From assembly GCA_963666505.2 (NCBI GenBank), contig CAXXXL010000003.1:496001-560000 (forward strand): 64,000 nucleotides of DNA, written 5' to 3'. A program made the position numbers and the translations under genes. This document shows, piece by piece, positions 25,186 through 33,761 of the stretch. Within the stretch, counting starts at the first letter, position 1. Every line of letters starts with the position of its first letter. The DNA comes from JABGQS01 sp963666505. GTDB taxonomy: Bacteria > Bacillota > Clostridia > Christensenellales > SZUA-584. Under the pieces are notes generated by a model. The model searched no databases, was not told where the DNA came from, and saw only the letters and a list, made by a program, of their open reading frames with translations.

Positions 25186-25213
25186 TTGACATATGCCCGT
25201 AATGTTGTAAAAT
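25186..25213 (+). promoter_or_regulatory. Promoter of the flavoprotein gene with overlapping operator (box B)
   Basis: TTGACA (25186-25191) and TAAAAT (25208-25213), spacer 16. The box TTGACATATGCCC (25186-25198) includes the -35 hexamer, so a bound regulator would block polymerase. Confidence 0.7.
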
Positions 25214-25262
25214 GAAAACTATAGTTAGCATTACTAAATAAAATATATTGGGAGAACAAAAG

Positions 25263-26612
25263 ATGATGAAAACAGATGTATTGATAATTGGCGGGAGCGC
25301 AGCAGGCCTTGTCAGCGCTATGACTGCGAAGTCTAACAACCCGGACAAAAGTGTTACGGTAGTACGCAGGGAAGAAAAGGTAATGATACCTTGTGGAATA
25401 CCTTATATTTTCGGCAGCATAGGCACTAGCGACAAGAATATTCTTCCAGACAAGGGTCTTGAAGGGCTGGGCGTGAAAATCGTGGTTGATGAAGTTATGG
25501 TAGTTGACAAAGACAAAAAAGTATGTACGCTGAAAAATGGGGGACAGATGTCTTTTGACAAGCTTGTGTTTGCAACAGGTTCTGTACCGCAGCTTCCGGG
25601 CTGGCTTAAGGGTAAAGAGCTAGAGAACGTGTTTACCATACCGAAGAGCAAAGAATATCTTGATGAGCTGCAAAAAAAGCTGGACGGAATTAAAAGAATA
25701 GTGACAGTTGGAGCTGGGTTCATCGGACTGGAAGTTTCGGACGAGCTGAACAAAGCGGGCAAAGACGTGACTTTGGTAGAGATATTACCAAGGGTGCTGG
25801 GGACTGCTTTTGATGAAGAGTTCGCAAGCGAAGCACAGCAGCTTCTTGAAGAGCGGGGCGTCAAAGTTGAAACTGGCGTAGGTGTCAAAGAGATAAAGGG
25901 AGAAGGTAAGGTCAGCAGTGTACTGCTTGACAACGGAGAAGAGCTGGAAGCGGATGCGGTTATACTATCTTTAGGCTATCGTCCGAATACAGAGCTGGCG
26001 AAGGATACCGGACTTGAGATAAATAAGTTTGGATTTATTGTAGTGGACCAATACAGAAGAACAAGCTGCGAAGACATATTTGCGGCAGGCGACTGCTCTC
26101 AGAAAAAGGACTTTGCTACAGGTAAGCTCAGCACGATAATGCTTGCGTCGACAGCGTGTGCCGAGGCAAGGATCGCCGCACTTAACCTGTATAAACTTTC
26201 AACAATTACGACATTCCGGGGAACTATTGGTATATATTCTACTAATATTGGTGATACTTCTTTCGGTGTCGCAGGTATTACTGATGAGATTGCCAAGAGA
26301 GAAGGCTTCGATGTAGTGACAGGAAGCTTTACCGGTATCGACAGACATCCAGGGTGCCTTGAAGGAGCACATAAACAGACTGTCAAGCTGATTGTATCCA
26401 GAAACAACGGAGTCGTACTGGGAGGCGAAGCACTGGGCGGAAGCAGCGTGGGTGAGCTTACGAATGTCCTTGGATTTATAATACAGAACAGCATGACGAT
26501 AAACGATCTGCTCATGGCGCAGATAGGAACACAGCCGATGATAACAGCTTCACCAGCCGGATATCCGCTTATAAAAGCAGCTGAGATCGTTAACAAACAG
26601 CTTGTAAAATAG
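25263..26612 (+). CDS. CoA-disulfide reductase/NADH oxidase-like FAD oxidoreductase
   Basis: 449 residues from the ATG at 25263 (GGGAGAAC upstream). FAD motif IIGGSAAGLVSAMTAKSN, single redox cysteine in KVMIPCGIPYIFGS (the SNCGLPY position of CoA-disulfide reductases), NAD motif TVGAGFIGLEVSDEL (about 145-159) and second FAD site DIFAAGDCSQ. The dimerisation domain covers the last 120 residues and ends ITASPAGYPLIKAAE. Relatives reduce CoA disulfide, CoA persulfide or polysulfide, or act as NADH oxidases; the preference is not predictable here. It is transcribed divergently from the NifX operon and shares its operator type, so a common metal/sulfur function is likely. Confidence 0.85.
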   Translation: MMKTDVLIIGGSAAGLVSAMTAKSNNPDKSVTVVRREEKVMIPCGIPYIFGSIGTSDKNILPDKGLEGLGVKIVVDEVMVVDKDKKVCTLKNGGQMSFDKLVFATGSVPQLPGWLKGKELENVFTIPKSKEYLDELQKKLDGIKRIVTVGAGFIGLEVSDELNKAGKDVTLVEILPRVLGTAFDEEFASEAQQLLEERGVKVETGVGVKEIKGEGKVSSVLLDNGEELEADAVILSLGYRPNTELAKDTGLEINKFGFIVVDQYRRTSCEDIFAAGDCSQKKDFATGKLSTIMLASTACAEARIAALNLYKLSTITTFRGTIGIYSTNIGDTSFGVAGITDEIAKREGFDVVTGSFTGIDRHPGCLEGAHKQTVKLIVSRNNGVVLGGEALGGSSVGELTNVLGFIIQNSMTINDLLMAQIGTQPMITASPAGYPLIKAAEIVNKQLVK

Positions 26613-26671
26613 AAAAAACTACCAAATATAGAGTGAGATAGAAAGTTTTTTGCTTCTATCTCATTTTGTTA

Positions 26672-26699
26672 TTGACATATACCCAAAAAAGTGTATAAT
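26672..26699 (+). promoter_or_regulatory. Promoter of the DUF5320 gene with overlapping operator (box C)
   Basis: TTGACA (26672-26677) and TATAAT (26694-26699), spacer 16. TTGACATATACCC (26672-26684) repeats the box B design with the operator on the -35. Confidence 0.8.
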
Positions 26700-26711
26700 A
26701 GTATTTGAAAA

Positions 26712-26723
26712 GGGCATATACCC
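26712..26723. promoter_or_regulatory. Predicted operator (box D)
   Basis: GGGCATATACCC is a near-perfect palindrome of the pattern GGGYATATRCCC. It lies just after the transcription start expected from the 26672 promoter, giving this gene a second site of the same family. It suggests that boxes A-C are half-degenerate versions of this dyad. Confidence 0.65.
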
Positions 26724-26749
26724 AAAATAGATGTCAGGAGGTGAAAATT

Positions 26750-27046
26750 ATGCCAGGAATGGACGGAACAGGACCGCTCGGTCAAGGACCGATGACAGGC
26801 GGCGGATTTGGAAGATGCAACCCTAATGCGGACCCGGCAGTATACGGCGGACGTGGAATGGGAAGAGGTAGAGGAAACGGCTTCAGAAGGAACTTAAACC
26901 AGAGAGCTTTTGCACAGCCGGATATTGCACAGACAGCAGGCGCAGCAAAAGCAGACACGCAAGAGCTAAGCAAAAGGCTTGAGGCGCTGAGTGCTGAGAA
27001 CGATAGGCTAGCTAAAGAGAACAAAAAGCTGAAAGAAAACAGCTAG
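26750..27046 (+). CDS. DUF5320-domain small Gly/Arg-rich protein
   Basis: 98 residues from the ATG at 26750 behind AGGAGGTG. MPGMDGTGPLGQGPMTGGGFGRC is the DUF5320 signature. A Gly/Arg-rich middle (GGRGMGRGRGNGFRRN) and a C-terminal coiled coil (about 70-98, LSKRLEALSAENDRLAKENK) follow. DUF5320 proteins accompany NifX-like and ferredoxin-MinD genes in many anaerobes, with no known activity. The single Cys and coiled coil suggest a small assembly or scaffold factor (inference). Confidence 0.85.
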   Translation: MPGMDGTGPLGQGPMTGGGFGRCNPNADPAVYGGRGMGRGRGNGFRRNLNQRAFAQPDIAQTAGAAKADTQELSKRLEALSAENDRLAKENKKLKENS

Positions 27047-27095
27047 AAAAAACACAGTCTTGAAGACGGAAGGCAGTAAGCGGATAAATTTCTTT

Positions 27096-27124
27096 TTGAA
27101 CAATCTTTGGGGCTATGATATAAT
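27096..27124 (+). promoter_or_regulatory. Promoter of the DUF134 regulator gene
   Basis: TTGAAC (27096-27101) and TATAAT (27119-27124), spacer 17. No GACATATRCCC box is visible here, so the regulator gene does not look autoregulated by this motif. Confidence 0.65.
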
Positions 27125-27166
27125 ACCTCGTAAAGAAAGCTGTACCTGAAAATGGGGGATGATATT

Positions 27167-27535
27167 TTGTCTAGACCAAGGATTCCAAAAAGAATATGTG
27201 ATGTACCGCAGGTAGATACCTTTACACCTTCAGGTGCACAAGGACCGGGTTCTGAAGCTGTGGTTATGAGCGTTGAAGAGTATGAGGTAGTGAGGCTTAT
27301 TGACCATGAGAACATGAACCAGGAGCAGTGTGCTCAGGTGATGGGCGTTGCGAGGTCTACCGTTCAGCGGCTCTATAACGACGCACGAAAGAAGATTGCC
27401 GATAGTATTATAAACGTTAAGGTTCTAAAGATAAGCGGCGGAGATTATTCACTGTGCGTCAAGAAGAGCAACCAGCCGATGTGCAAAGGCTGCAACAGAT
27501 ATCAGCGGCGCGGAGGCAGAAACGAACACAGATGA
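27167..27535 (+). CDS. DUF134-family transcriptional regulator
   Basis: 122 residues from a TTG at 27167, chosen because GGGGGATG precedes it and the family begins S/PRPRIPKRIC. The ATG at 27152 has no ribosome site. Features are the N-terminal RPRIPKRICDVP, the domain EEYEVVRLIDHENMNQEQCAQVMGVARSTVQRLYNDARKKI (a sigma-70 region 4-like helix-turn-helix, about 41-81) and a C-terminal CVKKSNQPMCKGC cysteine cluster that could bind a metal or Fe-S centre. It is the only DNA-binding protein in the locus, and therefore the best candidate for the GACATATRCCC boxes. Confidence 0.88.
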   Translation: MSRPRIPKRICDVPQVDTFTPSGAQGPGSEAVVMSVEEYEVVRLIDHENMNQEQCAQVMGVARSTVQRLYNDARKKIADSIINVKVLKISGGDYSLCVKKSNQPMCKGCNRYQRRGGRNEHR

Positions 27536-27549
27536 TTTTTTGAAAGTAA

Positions 27550-27582
27550 ATCAAAGGCACCCTTTTCAAGGGTGCCTTTGAT
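27550..27582. terminator. Bidirectional terminator between DUF134 and degV-like genes
   Basis: Perfect 15-bp stem ATCAAAGGCACCCTT / AAGGGTGCCTTTGAT with a TTC loop, between two convergent stop codons. Confidence 0.9.
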
Positions 27583-27589
27583 ATTTTCG

Positions 27590-28435
27590 TTATTGTTTGC
27601 ACCAAACGATTCCGACTGTTCCGGGACCGACATGCGAGCCTATTACGGGGCCTATCGAAGACAGAATAACGTCTGTTTTAATAAGCTTAAGAATAGACTC
27701 TTTCAGTTTTTCCGCTTCAGCCCTGCAGTTTATATGAAGCACAGAGATGTCTGTTACGCTGCTGTTTGAAATGTCGTGAGAGAGCTCGGAAAGCATTATT
27801 TTTTTGGCTTTTATACGGGTCCGGATTTTTGCGAAAACATCCGCATTGCCATCGGCGACAGTCAGTATTGGAACGATATTGAGCACACTGGCTGCAATAG
27901 CGCCGATTTTACTGAGCCTTCCCGATTTCTGAAGGTAACTTAAGTTTTCAGGTATGAAAAGCATTCTTGATTTGCTGATGTTGCTTTTTGCGGCGGCAAC
28001 GGCTTCTTTGAAACTGCCGCCCTCTGAAAGCTTTTTTGCCGCTTTGAGAACTGCATAGCCCATCTGCATACAATTTGACTCAGAGTCGATTATCTCTATA
28101 CCGGCATCCGGGTACTTTTCAAGAAGCATATTCTTTACCGATGCAGCGGAAGAATAGGTTCCGCTCATCTTTGATGAAATACTAATGAATATGATGCTAT
28201 CACCAGCCAAGATATATTTTTCAAAGGTGGAATAAAATTCATCTGTCGTCGGCTGGGAAGAGGTTGGGTGATGCTCGCTGTTGTCAAGCTTCTCGAAAAA
28301 AGCCTTGTTGGTTATACCGGTCTCAACAATCACTTCCGGACCAAGGATCACGCTCAATGGAATAATGTCTATATCGTATTTTTCTATAAGCTCTTTAGGC
28401 AGATATGCCGTAGAGTCACATATCAGTTTTGTCAT
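27590..28435 (-). CDS. DegV-family fatty-acid-binding protein
   Basis: 281 residues from the ATG at 28435, with GGAGGAAAGG upstream. MTKLICDSTAYLPKELIEKYDIDIIPLSV, TSSQPTTDEFYSTFE, FISISSKMSGTYSSA and SRMLFIPENLSYLQKSGRLSKIGA are family landmarks. DegV/FakB proteins bind a single fatty acid and present it to the FakA kinase. No fakA is adjacent, so its partner must be elsewhere. The longer upstream frame runs through the intergenic region and lacks family similarity. Confidence 0.92.
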   Translation of the reverse strand: MTKLICDSTAYLPKELIEKYDIDIIPLSVILGPEVIVETGITNKAFFEKLDNSEHHPTSSQPTTDEFYSTFEKYILAGDSIIFISISSKMSGTYSSAASVKNMLLEKYPDAGIEIIDSESNCMQMGYAVLKAAKKLSEGGSFKEAVAAAKSNISKSRMLFIPENLSYLQKSGRLSKIGAIAASVLNIVPILTVADGNADVFAKIRTRIKAKKIMLSELSHDISNSSVTDISVLHINCRAEAEKLKESILKLIKTDVILSSIGPVIGSHVGPGTVGIVWCKQ

Positions 28436-28544
28436 ACTTAACCTTTCCTCCGGTTTATACCGGGGTTTATATTTAAAACCAAGTATAACACAGCAAAAAC
28501 AAAATAATAGTATTAACGGATTTATTGATGGAATGTTAACTTTT

Positions 28545-28557
28545 CGGACATATACCG
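28545..28557. promoter_or_regulatory. Possible further operator (box E)
   Basis: CGGACATATACCG is a palindromic variant of the GACATATRCCC boxes, located between the divergent degV-like and ridA genes. It could be a fifth site of the same regulon or a chance match. Confidence 0.35.
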
Positions 28558-28682
28558 TATATCTAAACGTAAAATATTTGTTTGATTTAGGGATAGAATT
28601 GAATTTATATACATTATGTGGTAATGTCGGATGATGTGATATAATATAATAAATATTTACTATTAAAGGGGTTTGATTCAAC

Positions 28683-29066
28683 ATGAATAAAAAAACAATC
28701 TGTACTAAAAACGCACCTGCGGCTATAGGGCCGTATTCACAAGCAGTAATGGTCGGCGACTTTATTTACACTTCTGGTCAGATACCCATTGACAAGGATA
28801 CGAAAATGATTGCCGGGGAAGGCATAGAGGAACAGGCACAGGCAGCTCTTTCAAACCTCAGCGAAGTTTTGAAAGAGGCGGGAGCGGGTCTTGGCGATGT
28901 TGTTAAGACGACAGTGTTCTTAAAAGACATGCGTGACTTTGCGGCTGTCAACAAGATCTATTCCGGGTTTTTCAGCGAGGAGTGCCCGGCAAGGTCTTGC
29001 GTTGAAGTGGCAAATTTACCGATGGGCGTTAAGATAGAGATCGAAGCTATAGCAGTGAAACGGTAA
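28683..29066 (+). CDS. ridA: RidA-family 2-iminobutanoate/2-iminopropanoate deaminase
   Basis: 127 residues, the usual length for the YjgF/RidA family. APAAIGPYSQAVMVGDFIYTSGQIPID, GDVVKTTVFLKDMRDFAAVNKIY and the catalytic-pocket arginine in CPARSCVEVANLPMGVKIEIEAIAV are diagnostic. RidA hydrolyses reactive enamine/imine products of PLP enzymes such as threonine dehydratase. Monocistronic. Confidence 0.95.
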   Translation: MNKKTICTKNAPAAIGPYSQAVMVGDFIYTSGQIPIDKDTKMIAGEGIEEQAQAALSNLSEVLKEAGAGLGDVVKTTVFLKDMRDFAAVNKIYSGFFSEECPARSCVEVANLPMGVKIEIEAIAVKR

Positions 29067-29132
29067 AAAAAGAGATTCTAAAAACACTGTGGTTTTGCCC
29101 GGCCAAAACAAAGCTAAGGCCGGGCATTGGTG

Positions 29133-29387
29133 TTACTCTTCCGGTTTGATTACCCCTGCTGTTACAAGCGCTGATATTAGGGCACTGATAGCGTTTCTCG
29201 CTTCAGCGTCTATGGTCGTACCCCCGCTTGGTGCGGCTATGTATTCCGAGTGTTCTCCCGTCAGCCCCTGTATAGCGCTCTGCATATCGTTTATCCTGTC
29301 AATATCCGCATTTGTCAATACCTTTGTTGCGTTTGAATCTATGAAAAATGAAATTCCCTCGATTGATACTTTTTCAAAGCTTGCCAT
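29133..29387 (-). CDS. Hypothetical 84-residue protein downstream of the tail-collar-like gene
   Basis: Not recognised. It starts from ATG with AAAGGAG upstream, 15 bases after the collar-like gene. MASFEKVSIEGISFFIDSNATKVLTNAD is followed by a predicted helical C-terminus (ARNAISALISALVTAGVI). No signal peptide or membrane segment. The tight spacing suggests co-expression with the fibre-like protein, perhaps as an accessory or assembly factor (inference). Confidence 0.6.
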   Translation of the reverse strand: MASFEKVSIEGISFFIDSNATKVLTNADIDRINDMQSAIQGLTGEHSEYIAAPSGGTTIDAEARNAISALISALVTAGVIKPEE

Positions 29388-29402
29388 AAAATTTCTCCTT
29401 TC

Positions 29403-31563
29403 TTATGCTGTTCTTTTCCACATATAAACTGTAATAGACGGTTGTATGTTATTATGCGCATTGCCGCCTCCCGTGCTCTGGTTGGAGGCTGTCTGCGAAC
29501 CGGATGAACCGCTGTATGAAGGCAGATTAACAGAGTGATAGTGGTTTGAGCTTATACCACTGGTCGTTCCGCTGACAGAGTGAGTGTGGTTTCCTACTGC
29601 TTTTGCATTCATTGCACCCCGATATACTGAGCCGCTGCTATATCCGGTTCTATATCCGCTTGAACTGTAAACTCCGTACGGAGTCTTATTACCGCTTGAT
29701 AATGAAATCGGTCTGTCAGTACCCCACCATATTTCATGATAATGACCTCCTGTGCTGCTTGAAGTATCGCTGAATGTATGGGTATGATTTGAACTGACAT
29801 TACCTGTATTTGCCGATGGGTGGTCATGATTTATAGTATGGTTGTGACTATTTTGCGTGTGTGTATGAGAGGGCATTTCGCTCTCTGATAGTGTATGATC
29901 TTTTGCACCGCATGTGCCTTCGGCAGCACCAAAGTCACTGTCGCCGCTTTTAAAGCCGACGAGCGCTTTGCCTTCACCGAAAGCAGCCCATGTTCCGCCA
30001 AAAAGCGTTTCCGGAGAAGTTGAGTCTACTGAAGTGTATATTGATCCCACCGGGTATATGGCTAGCTTTATCGCGGCGGTGAGCTCCGCCAGGGTTTGCC
30101 CGCCATCCTTTATTGTTTTGCCGGTAGTGCCGTCAAAAGCTGCAATGTTGTTATTGGCTGATGAAGAAGGGCCAATGACATCTCCGCTGCCCAAACCGTC
30201 AGTGCCTTTAAACAGCATGCCTGTGCCGTAAGCGGTTCCGCCATCGTAAGAGAATCGAATATATGAATCTCCGGTAAGGTAGGATGAATGCCAGTTGGAG
30301 TTGTCGCTTGAGTACTGTGCCTGTACCGCCGGAGCGTCTGAACCTGCAGGGCCTGTATCACCTGTATCTCCGGTATCTCCCGTATCGCCTTTGCTTACGA
30401 TCAAGTCCCAGTAAACTGCATTGTGGGGGCTGCTGATTGGCTGCAGTGAGCTTGCAAAGATATCCGCTTCCTTCGTGCTCTACAATATCGATATATGTTG
30501 AATCGTTTACGTATTGCGTAACAGAATCCCAAGCTCCCCTGTTTCTTATGGATATGCCTTGAACTCCCTGTATTCCCTGCAGGCCCTGCGGGCCGGTATC
30601 TCCCGTTTCACCCTGCGGACCCTGAAAAAGTACAGCATCGCCCCACGAAGAGCCGCCGTCTGTGCTGAAGCTTATATATTTATCGCCTGCAGTAAACGAC
30701 GAGTGCCAGTTTATACTGTCTGAAGAAAACTGGTATTGAAGATAAGGCGCATCCGCACCCGCCGCTCCTGTCGCTCCGGTGTCTCCTGTTTCGCCTCTAT
30801 CGCCCTTGAATGGAATTTTGACTTCCTGCCAGCAAATTATAAAATCTACAGCTATGAAGGGAGGCATGTTATTATGTGCACTGCCGCTGCCGGAGGAGCC
30901 AGAACTTCCTGAGTAGTTTGGCAGGTTGACACTGTGGGTATGATTGTAAGTCTCGTTGACGTCTTCGACAACAGTGTATTGCGAGCCGTCCGGAACGTAA
31001 CTCATAACTCTTTTATCTTCACTGTAGCCAAGGCTGATGCTTGAATTACTTGATGTTACAGAAGCGTGGTCGTGATTGATAGAATGTGAGTGTGAGGCAA
31101 GTTCACTTGATGTCAGTGAATGTGTTTTCTCACCGCCCGTTTCGCCCAGCGTATCGAAATCTGAATCGGAGCTGTTTTTGCCTATTGGGAACTTTCCTTT
31201 TAGATTTGGAAGGTTGAAAGTAGAGCTCCCATCACCATTGCCGTAGGTCGTTCCTATTGCACTATAAAGCTCTGAGTAGGTTGTTCTTGAAACGGCAGTT
31301 CCATCACAGCGCAGCCAGCCGTCCGGTACGGTTGCATTCGTCCACATCAGCATCGATCCGACAGGCATTAGTATTCCCGAGCCGGTTACAGCGGAAAAGT
31401 CTACACCGTCTGCGGTATCGTTCACTCTGAGCAGTTTTCCGGAGCTTGTTCCGTAACCGCTGGGCGTATCAGTAAGCCCCAGAAAAGTTCCCATAGATTG
31501 TGCTTCTATTGCATCTTCGTTGTTTTTGATTCTGTTCGACAGCCTTAAGTATTCGCTATCCAT
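29403..31563 (-). pseudogene. Tail-collar/collagen-like fibre protein, one-base frameshift
   Basis: Start ATG at 31563 behind AGGAGG. The frame from 31563 runs out just after YLCKLTAANQQP, while the frame ending at 29403 continues with HNAVYWDLIVSKGDTGDTG. Removing one G from the run of five at 30425-30429 (plus strand) joins them into a single 719-residue protein. Order: N-terminal coil, tail-collar domain (GSMLMWTNATVPDGWLRCDG, then GDGSSTFNLPNLKGKFPIG), His-rich spacer, collagen-like G-x-x tracts (GETGDTGPQGLQGIQGVQG and GDTGDTGDTGPAGSD), and a second Gp10/collar-like C-terminus (GTWAAFGEGKALVGFKSG, ending ITVYMWKRTA). Related proteins are phage fibres or surface adhesins. No other phage genes are present. 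Real frameshift or sequencing error. Confidence 0.75.
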
Positions 31564-31695
31564 TATTTCCTCCTTAAATCTTTTTTGCGTCTGATTAAAA
31601 GCATATCAATATTAAACGCTTATCTTTTTAGTATAAGTGTCGCATAAAAAAGCGCTCACGAACGCTCAATTTTTTAAATGAAGGTAAGTTTTTAC

Positions 31696-31728
31696 ATAAA
31701 AAGAGCACCTGTTAAATTTCGCAGGTGC
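31696..31728 (-). terminator. Terminator of the DUF3048 gene
   Basis: On the minus strand GCACCTG / CAGGTGC encloses a 10-base loop and is followed by CTCTTTTTAT, 18 bases after the stop codon. Confidence 0.8.
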
Positions 31729-31745
31729 ATCATTAATGGATATGT

Positions 31746-32807
31746 CTAGCTTTCTGGATGAATATGTATCCAGGTATTGCCGGGACGCAGGACTATCTGG
31801 TTGCCTTCAGAATCGAGGTATAGCGTTTGGTCATCAGCAGAGTCGCGTTTCCATGTACCTTCGATCTTCACTCCGCCTATGTAGAAATCAGCTTTGCCTT
31901 CGCCTGTCATTTTCCAGAGTTTTATTTTACTGCTGATCTTATAGCCGCTGTATTGTACTATTATATTTTTTACACTTAGTTGTTCATCTGTTTCCGCTGA
32001 AAGGAACTTTTTGCCCTGCATTAAGCGTAGGTATACGTCGTTTTCTTTGTCATATGTATATGAAACATAATCGGAGATGCTTGTGCACATTGGAAGTTTT
32101 ATTTCTTCGACAGCCTCACCCACATAAGTTGACTGTTCATCGAATAACCAGCTTATAGGTTTTGGTTCATAGTCGTAAAGTTGCTGAGCAAGCGCCGGAT
32201 TGCCCATTACGTTATGAGGTGATTTTGCAAAATTTACACGGTGATAGTAGTCACTCCAGTGCCCGCTTAGACCATCTACATCAAAACTTATATCATCTCT
32301 TAAGCTGTGGCCGTAGTAATTGTATGCTTCATGACCGGATTTGTGATTTGAACCAGATCCGCCATAGTGCATGAAAATACAGTCCCATTCCTTTATTACG
32401 TAGAGGAAAGGAACCCGTGCGCTCCTTACCGGCATGACCTCATTTGGAACATTGTCTGAAAAGAGACAAAGAAATCTTGTGACACTGCCTTCAACGGGTA
32501 TTTCATAGACTACATCCGCTGTTTGAAGACCAAGCTGTGGGCGCGCTGCAGGTGAGTTCTCTATAGATACAAGAACTGGTTTATATTCGCCGTCATACGC
32601 AAGGCCAGTCGTCAACGATTTCTGAACATATGGTGTCGGCGTGGGTGTCGGTGTTGGCGTTGAAGTCGGCGTGGGTGTCGGTTCCGGTGAAGCCGTCGGT
32701 GTTGGTGTAGGCGAAGGAGTCGGTACGACTTCAGCTTCTTCCGGAGAACATGCAGCCGATAAGCCTATAAGCACAGCTATAAGTAAGAATATAATTAATT
32801 TTTTCAT
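31746..32807 (-). CDS. DUF3048 (YerB-like) lipoprotein
   Basis: 353 residues. Signal peptide with lipobox LSAAC (C20), followed by a Pro/Thr linker of PTPTPT repeats (about 29-58). The DUF3048 core follows: GLAYDGEYKPVLVSIENSPAARPQLGLQTADVVYEIPVEGSVTRFLCLF, VMPVRSARVPFLYVIKEWD, and the C-terminal GNTWIHIHP. YerB-type proteins are cell-surface lipoproteins of unknown biochemical role in sporulating and related Firmicutes. The linker would let the domain stand out from the membrane. Monocistronic. Confidence 0.9.
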   Translation of the reverse strand: MKKLIIFLLIAVLIGLSAACSPEEAEVVPTPSPTPTPTASPEPTPTPTSTPTPTPTPTPYVQKSLTTGLAYDGEYKPVLVSIENSPAARPQLGLQTADVVYEIPVEGSVTRFLCLFSDNVPNEVMPVRSARVPFLYVIKEWDCIFMHYGGSGSNHKSGHEAYNYYGHSLRDDISFDVDGLSGHWSDYYHRVNFAKSPHNVMGNPALAQQLYDYEPKPISWLFDEQSTYVGEAVEEIKLPMCTSISDYVSYTYDKENDVYLRLMQGKKFLSAETDEQLSVKNIIVQYSGYKISSKIKLWKMTGEGKADFYIGGVKIEGTWKRDSADDQTLYLDSEGNQIVLRPGNTWIHIHPES

Positions 32808-32949
32808 TTTAAATCTCCAAGTAATATTGCTAAGGAATATACTATCATTAAATATTTACTTACGCAATAGAACAGAGTTTATAGTTGAAACACATATAAA
32901 GGATCAGCAATAGTTATAAAATGAGGATCGTGCAGCAAAAAGAAACGTA

Positions 32950-33744
32950 TTACCAGGCTGTCCAGCCTCCGTCAACTATAACGTTTGAGCCGGTCATATA
33001 GCTTGAAGCGTCTGAAGCAAGCAGCAGCAGCGGTCCCGCAAGCTCTTGTGCTTTACCCTCTCGCTTAAGCATTGTTTTTGCCTTAAGGCGCTCATAAAAT
33101 ACTTTGTCTGTATCCTGCGTTATTACAGGGAAAGGACCGGGAGTGATGCTGTTTACCCGTATGCCGCGCTCCGCAAGGCTGGCGGCGCAGTATCTCGTTA
33201 GCTGAATGACGCCTGCTTTGCCTGCGCCGTACATAACGGGACTGTTGTTGCCCGAGTCGCCGTACATGGCAGGATCTGGGGCTACGGTTCCGTACATCGA
33301 AGCAATGTTTACAATGTTTCCCTTGCCGTGCTTGTAAAAAAACGGAAGTGATTCTCTTGTGCAGCGGAATGTGACACCCAGAGTGCCGTCTATGCCAAGG
33401 ATCCAGACATCATCCTCTACGTCTTCTATTTTCGCCGGGCTTTTCTTTCCGCCCGCACCGCCGCCGTAAGCTGCGTTGTTGATAAGCACGTCTATACGGC
33501 CACACATGCCTTCTACCGTCTCGAACATTTGACGGATAGAGTTTGTATCTGAAAGGTCGCACTTTACATATTGCAGCCTGCCGCTGCTTTGATAATTTGA
33601 CAGATCATTAACCGGTGTGTCAACAATATCTGCAATAAAAAGATTGGCATCGTATTCTAGCAGCCATTTGGACATTACACGACCAAGGTTTCCACAGCCG
33701 CCTGTTAGTATTACGTTTTTATCTTTAAGTGAAAATAAATCCAT
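32950..33744 (-). CDS. Short-chain dehydrogenase/reductase (SDR)
   Basis: 264 residues from the ATG at 33744, with GGAGG immediately upstream. Rossmann motif LTGGCGNLGRVM (about 12-23), NNAAYGGG, catalytic Ser in IVNIASMYGT and YGAGKAGVIQLTRY (YxxxK), with the PG motif RVNSITPGPFPV. Ends with the classic SYMTGSNVIVDGGWTAW. Classical SDRs are NAD(P)H oxidoreductases acting on sugars, polyols or steroids; the substrate here is unknown. It follows galE with near-overlap, which suggests a role in sugar or nucleotide-sugar chemistry. Confidence 0.88.
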   Translation of the reverse strand: MDLFSLKDKNVILTGGCGNLGRVMSKWLLEYDANLFIADIVDTPVNDLSNYQSSGRLQYVKCDLSDTNSIRQMFETVEGMCGRIDVLINNAAYGGGAGGKKSPAKIEDVEDDVWILGIDGTLGVTFRCTRESLPFFYKHGKGNIVNIASMYGTVAPDPAMYGDSGNNSPVMYGAGKAGVIQLTRYCAASLAERGIRVNSITPGPFPVITQDTDKVFYERLKAKTMLKREGKAQELAGPLLLLASDASSYMTGSNVIVDGGWTAW

Positions 33745-33761
33745 GTTTCCTCCGTCGTTCA

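Noticed and set aside
29095..29127. Stem TGCCCGGCC / GGCCGGGCA after ridA as a strong rho-independent terminator
   Set aside because: The stem is good but the following bases (TTGGTGTTACTC) lack a T run in either direction, so it is not listed as a terminator.
29133..31563. Prophage
   Set aside because: Only a fibre-like protein and a small partner are present. No structural, packaging, integrase, replication or lysis genes, and no attachment-site repeats are seen.
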